Assembly (NCBI RefSeq): GCF_022829295.1
Contig: NZ_JAKSYH010000278.1
Location: 1 to 64,000, forward strand
Direction of reading: 5' to 3'
Source of the DNA: Methylobacterium sp. J-088
GTDB taxonomy: Bacteria; Pseudomonadota; Alphaproteobacteria; Rhizobiales; Beijerinckiaceae
DNA length: 64,000 nt
Shown: piece after piece, positions 1-7,127 of the stretch
Layout of the letters: the number at the start of each line of letters is the position of its first letter
Position numbering within the stretch: the stretch's first letter is position 1
The notes under the pieces: model-generated
What the model was told of the DNA's origin: nothing
Databases searched by the model: none
The model's input: only the letters and a program-made list of their open reading frames with translations
Position numbers and translations under genes: made by a program

Positions 1-288
1 CGCACCCTGGGCGTGGCGGGCCCGGTCCTCGATGTCGTCGGCGCCGACGAGGCCGCCCACGGTCTCGCGGAGGCGTCCGCCGAGGTCACGGGCGGTGTGG
101 GCGACCTGCCCGGCCGCGGCGCGCACGGTGTCCTTAGCCTGGCCGTAAAGGTTCTCGGGCTTGCCGCTCGCCTCGCGGGCTCGGCCCTCGGCCGAGTGCC
201 GCTGCGAGCCGTGCAGGTCGCCCACCGCGCCCTGCACCTTACCGCCGAGTTCCTTCGCGGCGCCCGTGATCCGGTCCGTGTCGACCAT
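1..288 (-). CDS. CsbD-like stress protein, 3' end cut by the window edge
   Basis: The reading frame opens at an ATG on the minus strand (288-286) and stays open for 96 codons to base 1, so the C-terminus lies outside the window. An AGGAGA ribosome binding site lies just upstream of the ATG. The product begins MVDTDRITGAAKELGGKVQG, the typical opening of the CsbD family of small hydrophilic proteins. It continues with repeated amphipathic Ala/Gly/Arg/Asp-rich segments. CsbD proteins are general-stress-induced in Bacillus and alphaproteobacteria, but their biochemical role is unknown. I saw no EcfG-type promoter between this start and the next gene, so stress control here is inferred from the family and neighbourhood only. 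It is longer than the usual roughly 65-residue CsbD, which suggests an extended variant. Confidence 0.8.
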   Translation of the reverse strand, partial: MVDTDRITGAAKELGGKVQGAVGDLHGSQRHSAEGRAREASGKPENLYGQAKDTVRAAAGQVAHTARDLGGRLRETVGGLVGADDIEDRARHAQGA

Positions 289-583
289 GTCGTTCTCCTG
301 TCTCCTGGTGTGTTTCCGCAGCAGAGCGGTGGGCTGTCATGACCCGCAGCGCTGCCGGCTTTCCGTCGACTTCGGGCTCCGCCGTTGGGACTACCCCTCG
401 GCGTCAGTCCAAAGATCCCCGGTCAACTTGCTGATGGCCCGTCGCATCGAGCCGTTGGAGAGCCTTTCGGACCCGAATTCTTCCGCTCGAGCCTTCGGCA
501 TTCCGTTTTCGATGCGCCTGGGTTGTCCCGAAGATGTGTCCTACGCTTAACCGATCAATAGTTCATCTATACCGGTACGGTAG

Positions 584-2047
584 TTAAGTTTGCTCATTAT
601 TCGTGAGCGGAAACCCGTTATCGCGACCCCATATGATCGCTTCGCTGCGCTTGTGAATACCGAGCTTGCGGTAGAGCGCTGCCCCGTGATTCCGCACGGT
701 GTTGCGCGAGAGGCTGAGCTTGCGTGCAATCAAGTAGTCGCTCAGGCCGGAGCAGATCAGGTTGAGGATCTGCCGCTCGCGCACCGTCAGACTCGGCATC
801 GATCCGTCCGCGTTCTCGCGACCCGGGTGACGAAGGTTGGCCAGCTTGTCGATCAATCCGCGGCTGAACCACGACGTATCGGCCATCACGGCTTCGATTG
901 CGTCGAACAACTCGCGCTCGGTGTGCTTGCGATCGGTGATGTCCTGCAGCACCATCAGGATGAAATCCCCATCGTCGATGGTGACCCGCTCGGCCGAGAC
1001 CAGACAATCGAGGTTGGTCCCGCTCTCGTGGCGCAGACACACTTCGACGCCGAACACGAAGCCGCTTTCGGCCATCGCCGCATCGAAGCGCAGGCGCTGA
1101 GCGTCCTTTATCCAAAGGCCCGCTTCATCGAGGCTGCGCCCGACGATTCGATCCTCGCCGAAACCGAACACGCGCCCGAAGGCGTCGTTGATGCCCGTGA
1201 CGCAGCCATCCTGAGAGCGCGCCAGTACGGTCGGCACCGGCGTCATTCGGAACGCCGTGGCGAAGCGCGCCTCGCTCTGGCGCAGGGCGGTCTCGGCCTT
1301 CCGGCGCAGTTCGAGGTCGGCGAAGGTGAACAGCATGCAGGGCTCGTCGCCGAGTTCGATCTGCTGGCCCGCCACGATCACGAACCGCGAGCCGCCATCG
1401 GGCAGGTCGAGGCACGCCTCCATCTGCGGGATCGTCCCGCCCTCGTGCAGCCGGGAAATCGCCAATTCGCGGTTGCGGGCATTGGCCAGGACATCGACTT
1501 CGTAGACGCTGCGGCCGATCACGGCATCGCGTGTGAAGCCGGTCATCTCAAGAAAGCCGGTGTTGACCTTGACGTGGCGCAGGTCGGACAGCCGCGTGAT
1601 GATGGCGGGCGCCGGGTTGGCGTTGAAGGTCGCCTCGAAGCGCTCCTCGGCCTCGAACTGATCGGAAACGTCCTTCAGGATCAGGGCGAGGCAACTCGGT
1701 TTGCCCTCGCGGTCGGTGGCGACCAAGCTGCGCAGGCAGTGGACGAAGTCCAGCTCCGGCTTGTCGGCCCGCTTCACCTCGACGACGACATCGTGGAAGG
1801 TCTCGCCGGCCACGACGCGCTCGATCGGGTAGTGGTTGGGCGTATTGTTGTTGCGGTAGCGCAGCGAAAACCGATCGCGGTAGGCGTCCACCGTCTGGCC
1901 GAGCTCGTCGAGGCTCTGAACGCCGTGCATCGCCAGGGCAGCCTCGTTGGCATACGCGATGGTCTGATCGGGCTCGACCAGGATCACGCCCTCGCTCAAG
2001 CCGGCGATGATCTGTCGGAGCTCATGCCTGTCCACGCCCACCGTCAC
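584..2047 (-). CDS. Triple-PAS, LuxR-type HTH transcriptional regulator
   Basis: This 487-residue protein appears to be a cytoplasmic sensor-regulator with three PAS-like modules and a C-terminal DNA-binding domain. PAS modules lie at about residues 10-120, 130-245 and 255-375; NANPAPAIITR and RMTPVPTVLARS are typical PAS openings, and LILKDVSDQ and MVLQDITDRK are typical PAS ends. A LuxR/FixJ-type helix-turn-helix follows at about 415-475 (LTVRERQILNLICSG, then SLSRNTVRNHGAALYRKLGI). There is no transmembrane segment, histidine kinase domain or receiver domain, so signals are probably read directly by the PAS domains. The start is GTG at 2047, with a GAGGGAG Shine-Dalgarno about 14 bases upstream. 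An EcfG-like promoter lies about 50 bases upstream, suggesting general-stress induction. The ligand and targets cannot be told from sequence. Confidence 0.85.
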   Translation of the reverse strand: MTVGVDRHELRQIIAGLSEGVILVEPDQTIAYANEAALAMHGVQSLDELGQTVDAYRDRFSLRYRNNNTPNHYPIERVVAGETFHDVVVEVKRADKPELDFVHCLRSLVATDREGKPSCLALILKDVSDQFEAEERFEATFNANPAPAIITRLSDLRHVKVNTGFLEMTGFTRDAVIGRSVYEVDVLANARNRELAISRLHEGGTIPQMEACLDLPDGGSRFVIVAGQQIELGDEPCMLFTFADLELRRKAETALRQSEARFATAFRMTPVPTVLARSQDGCVTGINDAFGRVFGFGEDRIVGRSLDEAGLWIKDAQRLRFDAAMAESGFVFGVEVCLRHESGTNLDCLVSAERVTIDDGDFILMVLQDITDRKHTERELFDAIEAVMADTSWFSRGLIDKLANLRHPGRENADGSMPSLTVRERQILNLICSGLSDYLIARKLSLSRNTVRNHGAALYRKLGIHKRSEAIIWGRDNGFPLTNNEQT

Positions 2048-2098
2048 GGCCGATCCGGCTCCCTCTGATCCGCGGCGCCTATCCAGCGCAACGGCTCA

Positions 2099-2123
2099 AA
2101 CGGGTTGCGCGCAAGCGGGTTCC
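2099..2123 (-). promoter_or_regulatory. EcfG-type (general stress) promoter for the PAS-LuxR gene
   Basis: Read on the minus strand, GGAAC (2123-2119) is followed after exactly 16 bases by CGTT (2102-2099). This matches the alphaproteobacterial EcfG consensus GGAAC-N16/17-CGTT. It lies about 52 bases upstream of the GTG start at 2047 and is correctly oriented. It also sits in the intergenic region facing the divergent ECF sigma gene. The match is seen directly; function is inferred. Confidence 0.6.
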
Positions 2124-2260
2124 AGTGAAGGCGAACTTTTCACTGGTATACCTGCATCATTGACGCCATCGAGATCGACCAGAGATAAGTTCTGGCCGTT
2201 GCGAAAGCGCGATAAGCCGAGCAGCGTCGATTACCATTCATCGCAACCGGTGATCCCGAC

Positions 2261-2932
2261 GTGCAACCCGCCGATGAACTGCGCGACGCGGCCGACGCTG
2301 CCGGGCACCATCATGCTTTTGTCCCTGGAGATCTCGGGGTACGGTTACGCGAATACTATCCAGAAGTTGCTGCAGTTGATCCAGCTTCGCCTCTCGGTGC
2401 GGTGCTCGGACGGCTCTCTGTGGCGTTGGATACGGCCGACACGCGCCGCCAGGTCCCGAACGCCTTCAAGGATGACCTGATCGGCCTCGTTCCACGGCTG
2501 CGCCGCTACGCGCTGTCCCTGACCTTCGACGGCAACGAGGCCGACGATCTCGTGCAGTTGACCCTTCTGAAGGCCTGGGAGCACCGCGGACGATTCGAGC
2601 CCGGGACGAGCCTGGTGGCGTGGCTGTTCACGATCCTGCGCAACGGCTTCATCAACGGACGTCGCAAGCGCAGTCGGGAAGTGCCGGACCCCGACGGCGC
2701 GCACGCGGCCAACCTTTCTGAACCGCCCCGGCAGGATCACACGCTCCGCCTGCGCGATCTTCAGGCGGCGATCGGCCGGCTCGAACCCGCCCACCGGGAA
2801 GCGCTGATGCTGGTCGCCGTCGACGGTCTGCCCTACGAAGCTGCCGCGAGCGTGATCGGCTGTCCGTCCGGCACCGTGAAAAGCCGCGTCAGCAGAGCCC
2901 GCGAACGCCTGACTCGGGAACTCGGCGCATGA
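2261..2932 (+). CDS. ECF sigma factor (EcfG-like) with a NepR-like N-terminal extension
   Basis: One uninterrupted frame of 223 residues starts at GTG 2261; the upstream in-frame stop is at 2213 and there is no ATG between. Residues about 69-140 are a sigma-70 region 2 (FKDDLIGLVPRLRRYALSL, ADDLVQLTLLKAW, WLFTILRNGFIN). Residues about 164-215 are region 4 (LEPAHREALMLVAVDGLPYE, then PSGTVKSRVSRARERL). This resembles EcfG, the general-stress sigma factor. Residues about 25-60 (LGVRLREYYPEVA, LGAVLGRLSVALDTAD) resemble the two-helix core of NepR, the anti-sigma factor usually encoded as a separate small ORF directly upstream of ecfG; the conserved PVPD motif of NepR is not kept. Alternatively, translation may begin at an internal GTG (2402 or 2420), giving a plain sigma factor with the NepR-like codons as an upstream remnant. 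No phyR gene is nearby. Confidence 0.8.
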   Translation: MQPADELRDAADAAGHHHAFVPGDLGVRLREYYPEVAAVDPASPLGAVLGRLSVALDTADTRRQVPNAFKDDLIGLVPRLRRYALSLTFDGNEADDLVQLTLLKAWEHRGRFEPGTSLVAWLFTILRNGFINGRRKRSREVPDPDGAHAANLSEPPRQDHTLRLRDLQAAIGRLEPAHREALMLVAVDGLPYEAAASVIGCPSGTVKSRVSRARERLTRELGA

Positions 2933-3270
2933 CGTCCGTTTCTTCGTCGATGCCCCTCCAGGGGGCACCCATCGTTTCAGCGCTGTCTGCCCGCGGCACG
3001 TGGAGTGATCCGAGAGCTGAGCGAGCGAGTTCGCCCTCACTCGGCCCGGCTTCTGCGTGGAGTCTCGGACCCCACAGGCTGCATGCAGCTCGACGGGGGG
3101 AGCCACCGTCAGGCGATGGGCGACCAGATCCGGCACCGCCGCCGCGCGAGCGTCCCCTCGGCGCGGACGAGCCCTCAGAACCCATCGATAACCCGCTCGA
3201 CGGCGAGCGGCCCGGCCCCGGGCCGGACGTGCCACCGGGCGACCCTGCCGGCCCGGATCTGCAGGATTGA
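2929..3270 (+). CDS. Possible small proline-rich protein overlapping the sigma gene stop
   Basis: The ATG at 2929 overlaps the stop of the sigma gene in an ATGA arrangement, which could mean translational coupling. The 113-residue product is low in complexity, with no recognisable domain. Its C-terminal third is rich in Pro, Asp and Gly (for example EPIDNPLDGERPGPGPDVPP). Other frames across this stretch are also open because of the high GC content, so this may not be a gene. I see nothing else convincing from here to 3566. Confidence 0.3.
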   Translation: MTSVSSSMPLQGAPIVSALSARGTWSDPRAERASSPSLGPASAWSLGPHRLHAARRGEPPSGDGRPDPAPPPRERPLGADEPSEPIDNPLDGERPGPGPDVPPGDPAGPDLQD

Positions 3271-3566
3271 CGGTCGCCTACGCATCAGCGTGTCGACCCC
3301 TCGGGACACGAGTGTGACCCCAAGCCTTTTCGAACGCGTGAGTGCCCGTTCCAGTAGCGTCGCTGGTTCCACGCTGGGCCCGGGCGGCTTTACCCCGTGA
3401 GATCAAGTCGGTGTGCAGCGTCTGCGCGGGAAGGCCATCGTCGTAGGATACCCGCCGGACGCGTCCAGCTGCTTTCTCAGAGCCCGAGGGTAATGAAGGC
3501 GATCACAAAAGCGTCGGCGTTTATGAGGATCTGAATAGGCGTAGAGCGGTGTCCTCGATGCTTATC

Positions 3567-3758
3567 TCAGGCAAGCAGATGATACAGGATCGTCAGAACC
3601 AACCCGGCTGCGTTGACAACGCTGAGAGCCACAAAAGCACCGGCCATGGTGCGCTGCAAGGTTGGCTTGTTGCACAAGAACCTCTCAGCGACCAGTGCAA
3701 TGACGAGCACTGGAAGGCTCGATATCAAGAGTAGAATTTTCAGAAAAACACTCAACAC
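3567..3758 (-). CDS. Small membrane protein with two predicted transmembrane helices
   Basis: The convincing part of this minus-strand frame is about 63 residues with two hydrophobic segments: VFLKILLLISSLPVLVIALV, and after a short polar loop with a Cys (ERFLCNKPTLQRT), AFVALSVVNAAGLVLTILYH. I place the start at the GTG at 3758 because the residues before it look non-coding. The frame itself runs open to 3905, so a longer form is possible. No clear ribosome binding site is visible. The family is not recognised. The surrounding DNA is lower in GC than the neighbouring housekeeping genes. Confidence 0.45.
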   Translation of the reverse strand: MLSVFLKILLLISSLPVLVIALVAERFLCNKPTLQRTMAGAFVALSVVNAAGLVLTILYHLLA

Positions 3759-3969
3759 TTGAAGCGTTAACGATGACGTACAAATACGAACGCCGGGAAC
3801 GTCATGGGTCCCTCGACTGCTCGCGATTGGTGAATGGCGCCTATGTTCCGGCGTGAAAGGAGAGGCCATCGTCATCTCGGCTGACTTCGCGCGGACGTTA
3901 TGCAACCTAAGATAGCTATTGACTGTAAATACAACCTTGCGGCGATCCGCACCTGTGCTCGATTGAGGG

Positions 3970-4179
3970 TTAAACTTCGCGGCGTCGAAAGCTCGGTTTC
4001 AGCAGACACAGATACCTCCTGCGTCCGAACGAGCGAGGCGGTGGCGATCTGGCTCTCGACGGAGACGCAGCTGCTGCGGCCTGATGCGGTTCCCGGCCCA
4101 TGGCGCAGCCGACCACGAAGGCGCCGAGGGCGCCTGTCCCGAGAAACATCAAGATCCCGCCGGAATCGGCCGCGAGCAT
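3970..4179 (-). CDS. Doubtful 69-residue ORF with one hydrophobic segment
   Basis: The frame encodes an N-terminal hydrophobic stretch (ILMFLGTGALGAFVVGCAMG) followed by an Arg/Pro/Ser-rich tail. One membrane anchor is possible, but there is no clear ribosome binding site and the tail looks like random high-GC translation. The rest of 3906-4426 shows nothing that I can support as a gene. Confidence 0.22.
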   Translation of the reverse strand: MLAADSGGILMFLGTGALGAFVVGCAMGREPHQAAAAASPSRARSPPPRSFGRRRYLCLLKPSFRRREV

Positions 4180-4426
4180 TCGCGAGGCGGCCTACTGGTG
4201 GGTCCGCGTTGACTGGCGTGGAACAGGTCGCGGGTCACGACCGACATCATATCGATCCGCGCCTGCGGATCCGGTCAGACATTCCGGCGGTGGTGCGCTC
4301 AGCATGCTGGGCTCGCCAGTAGCGTCGGAAGCGCTTCGCCAATGACCAGGGCGGTCCCGCCAGAAAAGCGGGACGATGCCCCGCTTCCTGTAAAGCTTCT
4401 ATCAAAATTCCGGAGACATGCGCCGG

Positions 4427-4502
4427 TGGCGCTCCCAAGGGGAATCGAACCCCTGTTTTCGCCGTGAGAGGGCGACGTCCTAGACCGCTAGACGATGGGA
4501 GC
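4427..4502 (-). tRNA. tRNA-Glu (anticodon CTC)
   Basis: The minus strand folds as a standard 76-base tRNA. The acceptor stem is GCTCCCA/TGGGAGC, the T-arm contains GGTTCGATTCC, the anticodon loop CTCTCAC places CTC at the anticodon, and CCA is encoded at 4429-4427. The D-arm (GTCTAGCGGTCTAGGAC) is typical of bacterial tRNA-Glu. Its 3' end faces the gene-poor stretch at 2.9-4.4 kb. Confidence 0.95.
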
Positions 4503-4604
4503 TTTCCGGCGGCGCGGGGGTGCTATAGCCACCACCCGCCCGTGGAGCAAGTGCCTTCCTGGGAAATTCGCATCGGCGGGGCGGATAGGTTGCGGATCGG
4601 AGAC

Positions 4605-5609
4605 GTGGTGGACAACAGCATCGAGGAACGCGTCGGCACCGTAGCCGAGGGCGGCATCCGGCTTGATCGCGCCCTGGTGGCGCTTTTTGCGGATCTATCT
4701 CGCGCACGGTTGCAGGATCTCATCCGCGAGGGTCACGTCAGCAGGGATGGGGCGTTGATGCGCGATCCAGCGGCAAAGGTCGCGGCGGGGACCCGCATCG
4801 TCCTGACCCTGCCCCCGCCGATACCGGCGGAACCGGCGGCGGAGGAAACGGACCTGCCGATCGTGTTCGAGGACGACGACCTGATCGTCATCGACAAGCC
4901 GGCCGGTCTCGTGGTGCATCCTGCGCCCGGGCACGAGAGCGGGACCCTGGTGAACGCGCTGATCGCCCATTGCGGAGCCAGCCTCTCCGGGATCGGCGGC
5001 GTGCGCAGGCCCGGGATCGTCCATCGCCTCGATAAGGATACGAGCGGCCTGATCGTTGTCGCCAAGAACGATGCCGCGCATCAGGGTCTGACCGCTCAGT
5101 TCGCCGATCACGGCCGCACTGGCCCCCTCGAGCGTGCCTACGCTGCGATCGTGTGGGGCCTGCCGCAGCCGCGCACAGGTACGATCAGCGCGAATCTGGC
5201 ACGCTCCCGCTTCCATCGTGAGAAGATCGCGGTGGTCTCGGATACCTCCGGCCGCCACGCCATCACGCATTACTCGGTCACCGAGACCTATCCGGACGCC
5301 TCCCTGGTCCAGTGCCGGCTGGAGACCGGGCGGACCCACCAGATCCGCGTGCACATGGCCCACCGCGGCCATCCGCTGCTCGGCGATCCTGTCTATGGCG
5401 GCGGGTTCCGCACCAAGGCGTCACGCCTCTCACCGGACGCGCGTGCCGCGCTGACGGCGCTCGGGCGACAGGCGCTCCATGCCGCGCTGCTCGGGTTCAG
5501 CCATCCGCGCACCGGCGTGACGCTGCGGTTCGAGAGTCCGCTGCCGCCGGAGCTGACCGCGTTGGTGACGCAGTTGCGCGCGGATGGCCCGGACCGGACC
5601 AGCCTGTAA
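4605..5609 (+). CDS. rluD: RluA/RluD-family 23S rRNA pseudouridine synthase
   Basis: The enzyme isomerises specific uridines to pseudouridine; RluD acts on helix 69 of 23S rRNA (positions 1911, 1915 and 1917). An S4 RNA-binding domain lies at about residues 18-80 (RLDRALVALFADLSRARLQ). The catalytic domain contains HRLDKDTSGL at about 140-149, where Asp143 is the catalytic residue, and RTHQIRVHMAHRGHPLLGDP further on, as in RluA-type enzymes. I chose GTG 4605 (or 4608) because the frame upstream runs into the opposite-strand tRNA-Glu and looks non-coding. The total of 334 residues is normal. RluC-type specificity cannot be fully excluded. Confidence 0.9.
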   Translation: MVDNSIEERVGTVAEGGIRLDRALVALFADLSRARLQDLIREGHVSRDGALMRDPAAKVAAGTRIVLTLPPPIPAEPAAEETDLPIVFEDDDLIVIDKPAGLVVHPAPGHESGTLVNALIAHCGASLSGIGGVRRPGIVHRLDKDTSGLIVVAKNDAAHQGLTAQFADHGRTGPLERAYAAIVWGLPQPRTGTISANLARSRFHREKIAVVSDTSGRHAITHYSVTETYPDASLVQCRLETGRTHQIRVHMAHRGHPLLGDPVYGGGFRTKASRLSPDARAALTALGRQALHAALLGFSHPRTGVTLRFESPLPPELTALVTQLRADGPDRTSL

Positions 5610-5844
5610 TCCGGCACGGCACGCGTGCGAAACTACACCCCGTACCGCGTCACATCGTGCCATGGTACAAACTGATTTGGCCGATTGCGCGTTGATGACG
5701 ACGTAGGTGTCCTCGATCGCGACCGGCCCCGGCGACCCGTACGAGATGGGTGGCCGGCAGGGTCGGCTCAAGAGCGGCCCAAGTGGACGGCACTGTTGCC
5801 CGTCGCGTCCGCCCGTCAGGGGGACTTAGGTCCAGGAGAAAGCC

Positions 5845-6738
5845 ATGGCCGGTGCGCTGCCCGTGCTCGCCAACGAAGGTGGCCTGTCGCGCTACCTCGA
5901 CGAGATCCGCAAGTTCCCGATGCTGGAGCCGACGGAGGAGTTCACGCTGGCCAAGGCTTGGCGGGACGCCGGCGACCGTGAAGCCGCGCATCGCCTCGTG
6001 ACGTCGCATCTGCGCCTCGTCGCCAAGATCGCCATGGGTTACCGCGGCTACGGCCTGCCGATCGGTGAGGTCGTGTCCGAAGGCAATGTCGGTCTGATGC
6101 AGGCGGTGAAGCGCTTCGATCCCGACAAGGGTTTCCGGCTCGCAACCTACGCCATGTGGTGGATCAAGGCTGCGATCCAGGAATACATCCTACGCTCGTG
6201 GTCGCTCGTGAAGATGGGCACCACGGCGAACCAGAAGAAGCTGTTCTTCAACCTGCGCAAGGCCAAGGGCAAGATCTCGGCCCTCGACGAGGGCGATCTC
6301 AAGCCCGATCAGGTGAAGCAGATCGCCACCCGCCTCGGCGTGCCCGAGCAGGACGTGATCGACATGAACCGGCGCCTGTCCGGCGACACGTCGCTCAACG
6401 CCCCCCTGCGCGAGGAGGGGGAGGGCGAGTGGCAGGATTGGCTGGTCGACAATTCACCCAGCCAGGAGACCGTGCTGGCCCACGAGCAGGAGGGGCAGAA
6501 CCGCCTCTCGGCCCTGCGGGACGCCCTCAGCGTTCTTAACCCGCGCGAACGTCGCATCTTTGAAGCCCGGCGGCTTGCCGAGGATCCAATCACGCTGGAG
6601 GATCTCTCGGGCGAGTTCGGCGTCTCACGCGAGCGCGTTCGGCAGATCGAGGTGCGCGCCTTCGAGAAGGTGCAGGAAGCGGTCAAGCGCAACATCGCGA
6701 ACCGCGAGTTGCCGCGTACGGGTATCGAGGCGCACTGA
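5845..6738 (+). CDS. rpoH: RNA polymerase sigma-32 factor RpoH (heat shock)
   Basis: This 297-residue sigma factor directs RNA polymerase to heat-shock promoters. Region 1.2/2 begins SRYLDEIRKFPMLEPTEEFTL. Region 2 has the core-binding segment GLPIGEVVSEGNVGLMQAVK and the -10 recognition stretch FRLATYAMWWIKAAIQEY. The RpoH box appears as KKLFFNLRKAK. Region 4 ends with a helix-turn-helix (TLEDLSGEFGVSRERVRQIE). The start ATG 5845 has an AGGAGA ribosome binding site a few bases upstream. The gene stands alone: the upstream 235 bases separate it from the rluD-like gene, and palindromic repeats follow. Many alphaproteobacteria have two rpoH genes; whether this is RpoH1 or RpoH2 cannot be told here. 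Confidence 0.96.
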   Translation: MAGALPVLANEGGLSRYLDEIRKFPMLEPTEEFTLAKAWRDAGDREAAHRLVTSHLRLVAKIAMGYRGYGLPIGEVVSEGNVGLMQAVKRFDPDKGFRLATYAMWWIKAAIQEYILRSWSLVKMGTTANQKKLFFNLRKAKGKISALDEGDLKPDQVKQIATRLGVPEQDVIDMNRRLSGDTSLNAPLREEGEGEWQDWLVDNSPSQETVLAHEQEGQNRLSALRDALSVLNPRERRIFEARRLAEDPITLEDLSGEFGVSRERVRQIEVRAFEKVQEAVKRNIANRELPRTGIEAH

Positions 6739-6815
6739 CGTTTCTAGGTACGAAGATGCTTCGACACGCCCACGGTGCGCGATAGTCGGTCAACAGGGTT
6801 GGCAAGCTCGACAAG

Positions 6816-6851
6816 CCCCCTCTCCCGTGCCGGAGAGGGTTGGGGTGGGGG
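6816..6851. repeat. REP-like palindromic element downstream of rpoH (copy 1)
   Basis: CCCTCTCC and GGAGAGGG form an 8-base inverted repeat with a short loop (6818-6839), followed by a G-rich stretch ending near 6851. This looks like a short interspersed palindrome of the kind scattered between genes in GC-rich alphaproteobacteria. It may also end rpoH transcripts. The rest of 6739-7127 holds a second copy and no gene I can support. Confidence 0.6.
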
Positions 6852-6934
6852 ACGAGAACCCACAGGATCGGGCTCATCCTCGAAGCGCCGACAGGTCTCG
6901 CTCCTTCCAGTGAGTTCTTATGCTTTGCCCTGTC

Positions 6935-6954
6935 CCTCTCCCGCTCGGGAGAGG
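6935..6954. repeat. REP-like palindromic element downstream of rpoH (copy 2)
   Basis: CCTCTCCCG and CGGGAGAGG form a 9-base inverted repeat separated by only two bases. The sequence is closely related to the element about 110 bases upstream, so the two form a REP pair between rpoH and the convergent gene ending at 7128. Confidence 0.6.
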
Positions 6955-7127
6955 AGACCCTCTGCCCTTTCGGTAATGCTAGCGGCAAGTCGCGTACTTT
7001 GTCCGCCATAGCATACACCGCTCAGGCCATGAGCCAGTCGCAGGTTTTCGTGGCAAGACTGGCCGTCGCTTCGGCGAAGTCTCCACAAGCGGAGGCTTTC
7101 AACGGCCGCACGCCCACCCGCAGGTTT

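Noticed and set aside
590-2068. Long plus-strand ORF of 492 residues
   Set aside because: It is the antisense shadow of the PAS-LuxR gene; its translation is His/Asp/Arg-rich with no family pattern.
2345-3235. Minus-strand ORF of 296 residues opposite the sigma factor
   Set aside because: No family pattern, and it covers clear sigma-70 regions on the other strand.
4247-4438. Minus-strand ORF next to tRNA-Glu
   Set aside because: It overlaps the tRNA 3' end and has no ribosome binding site or protein-like pattern.
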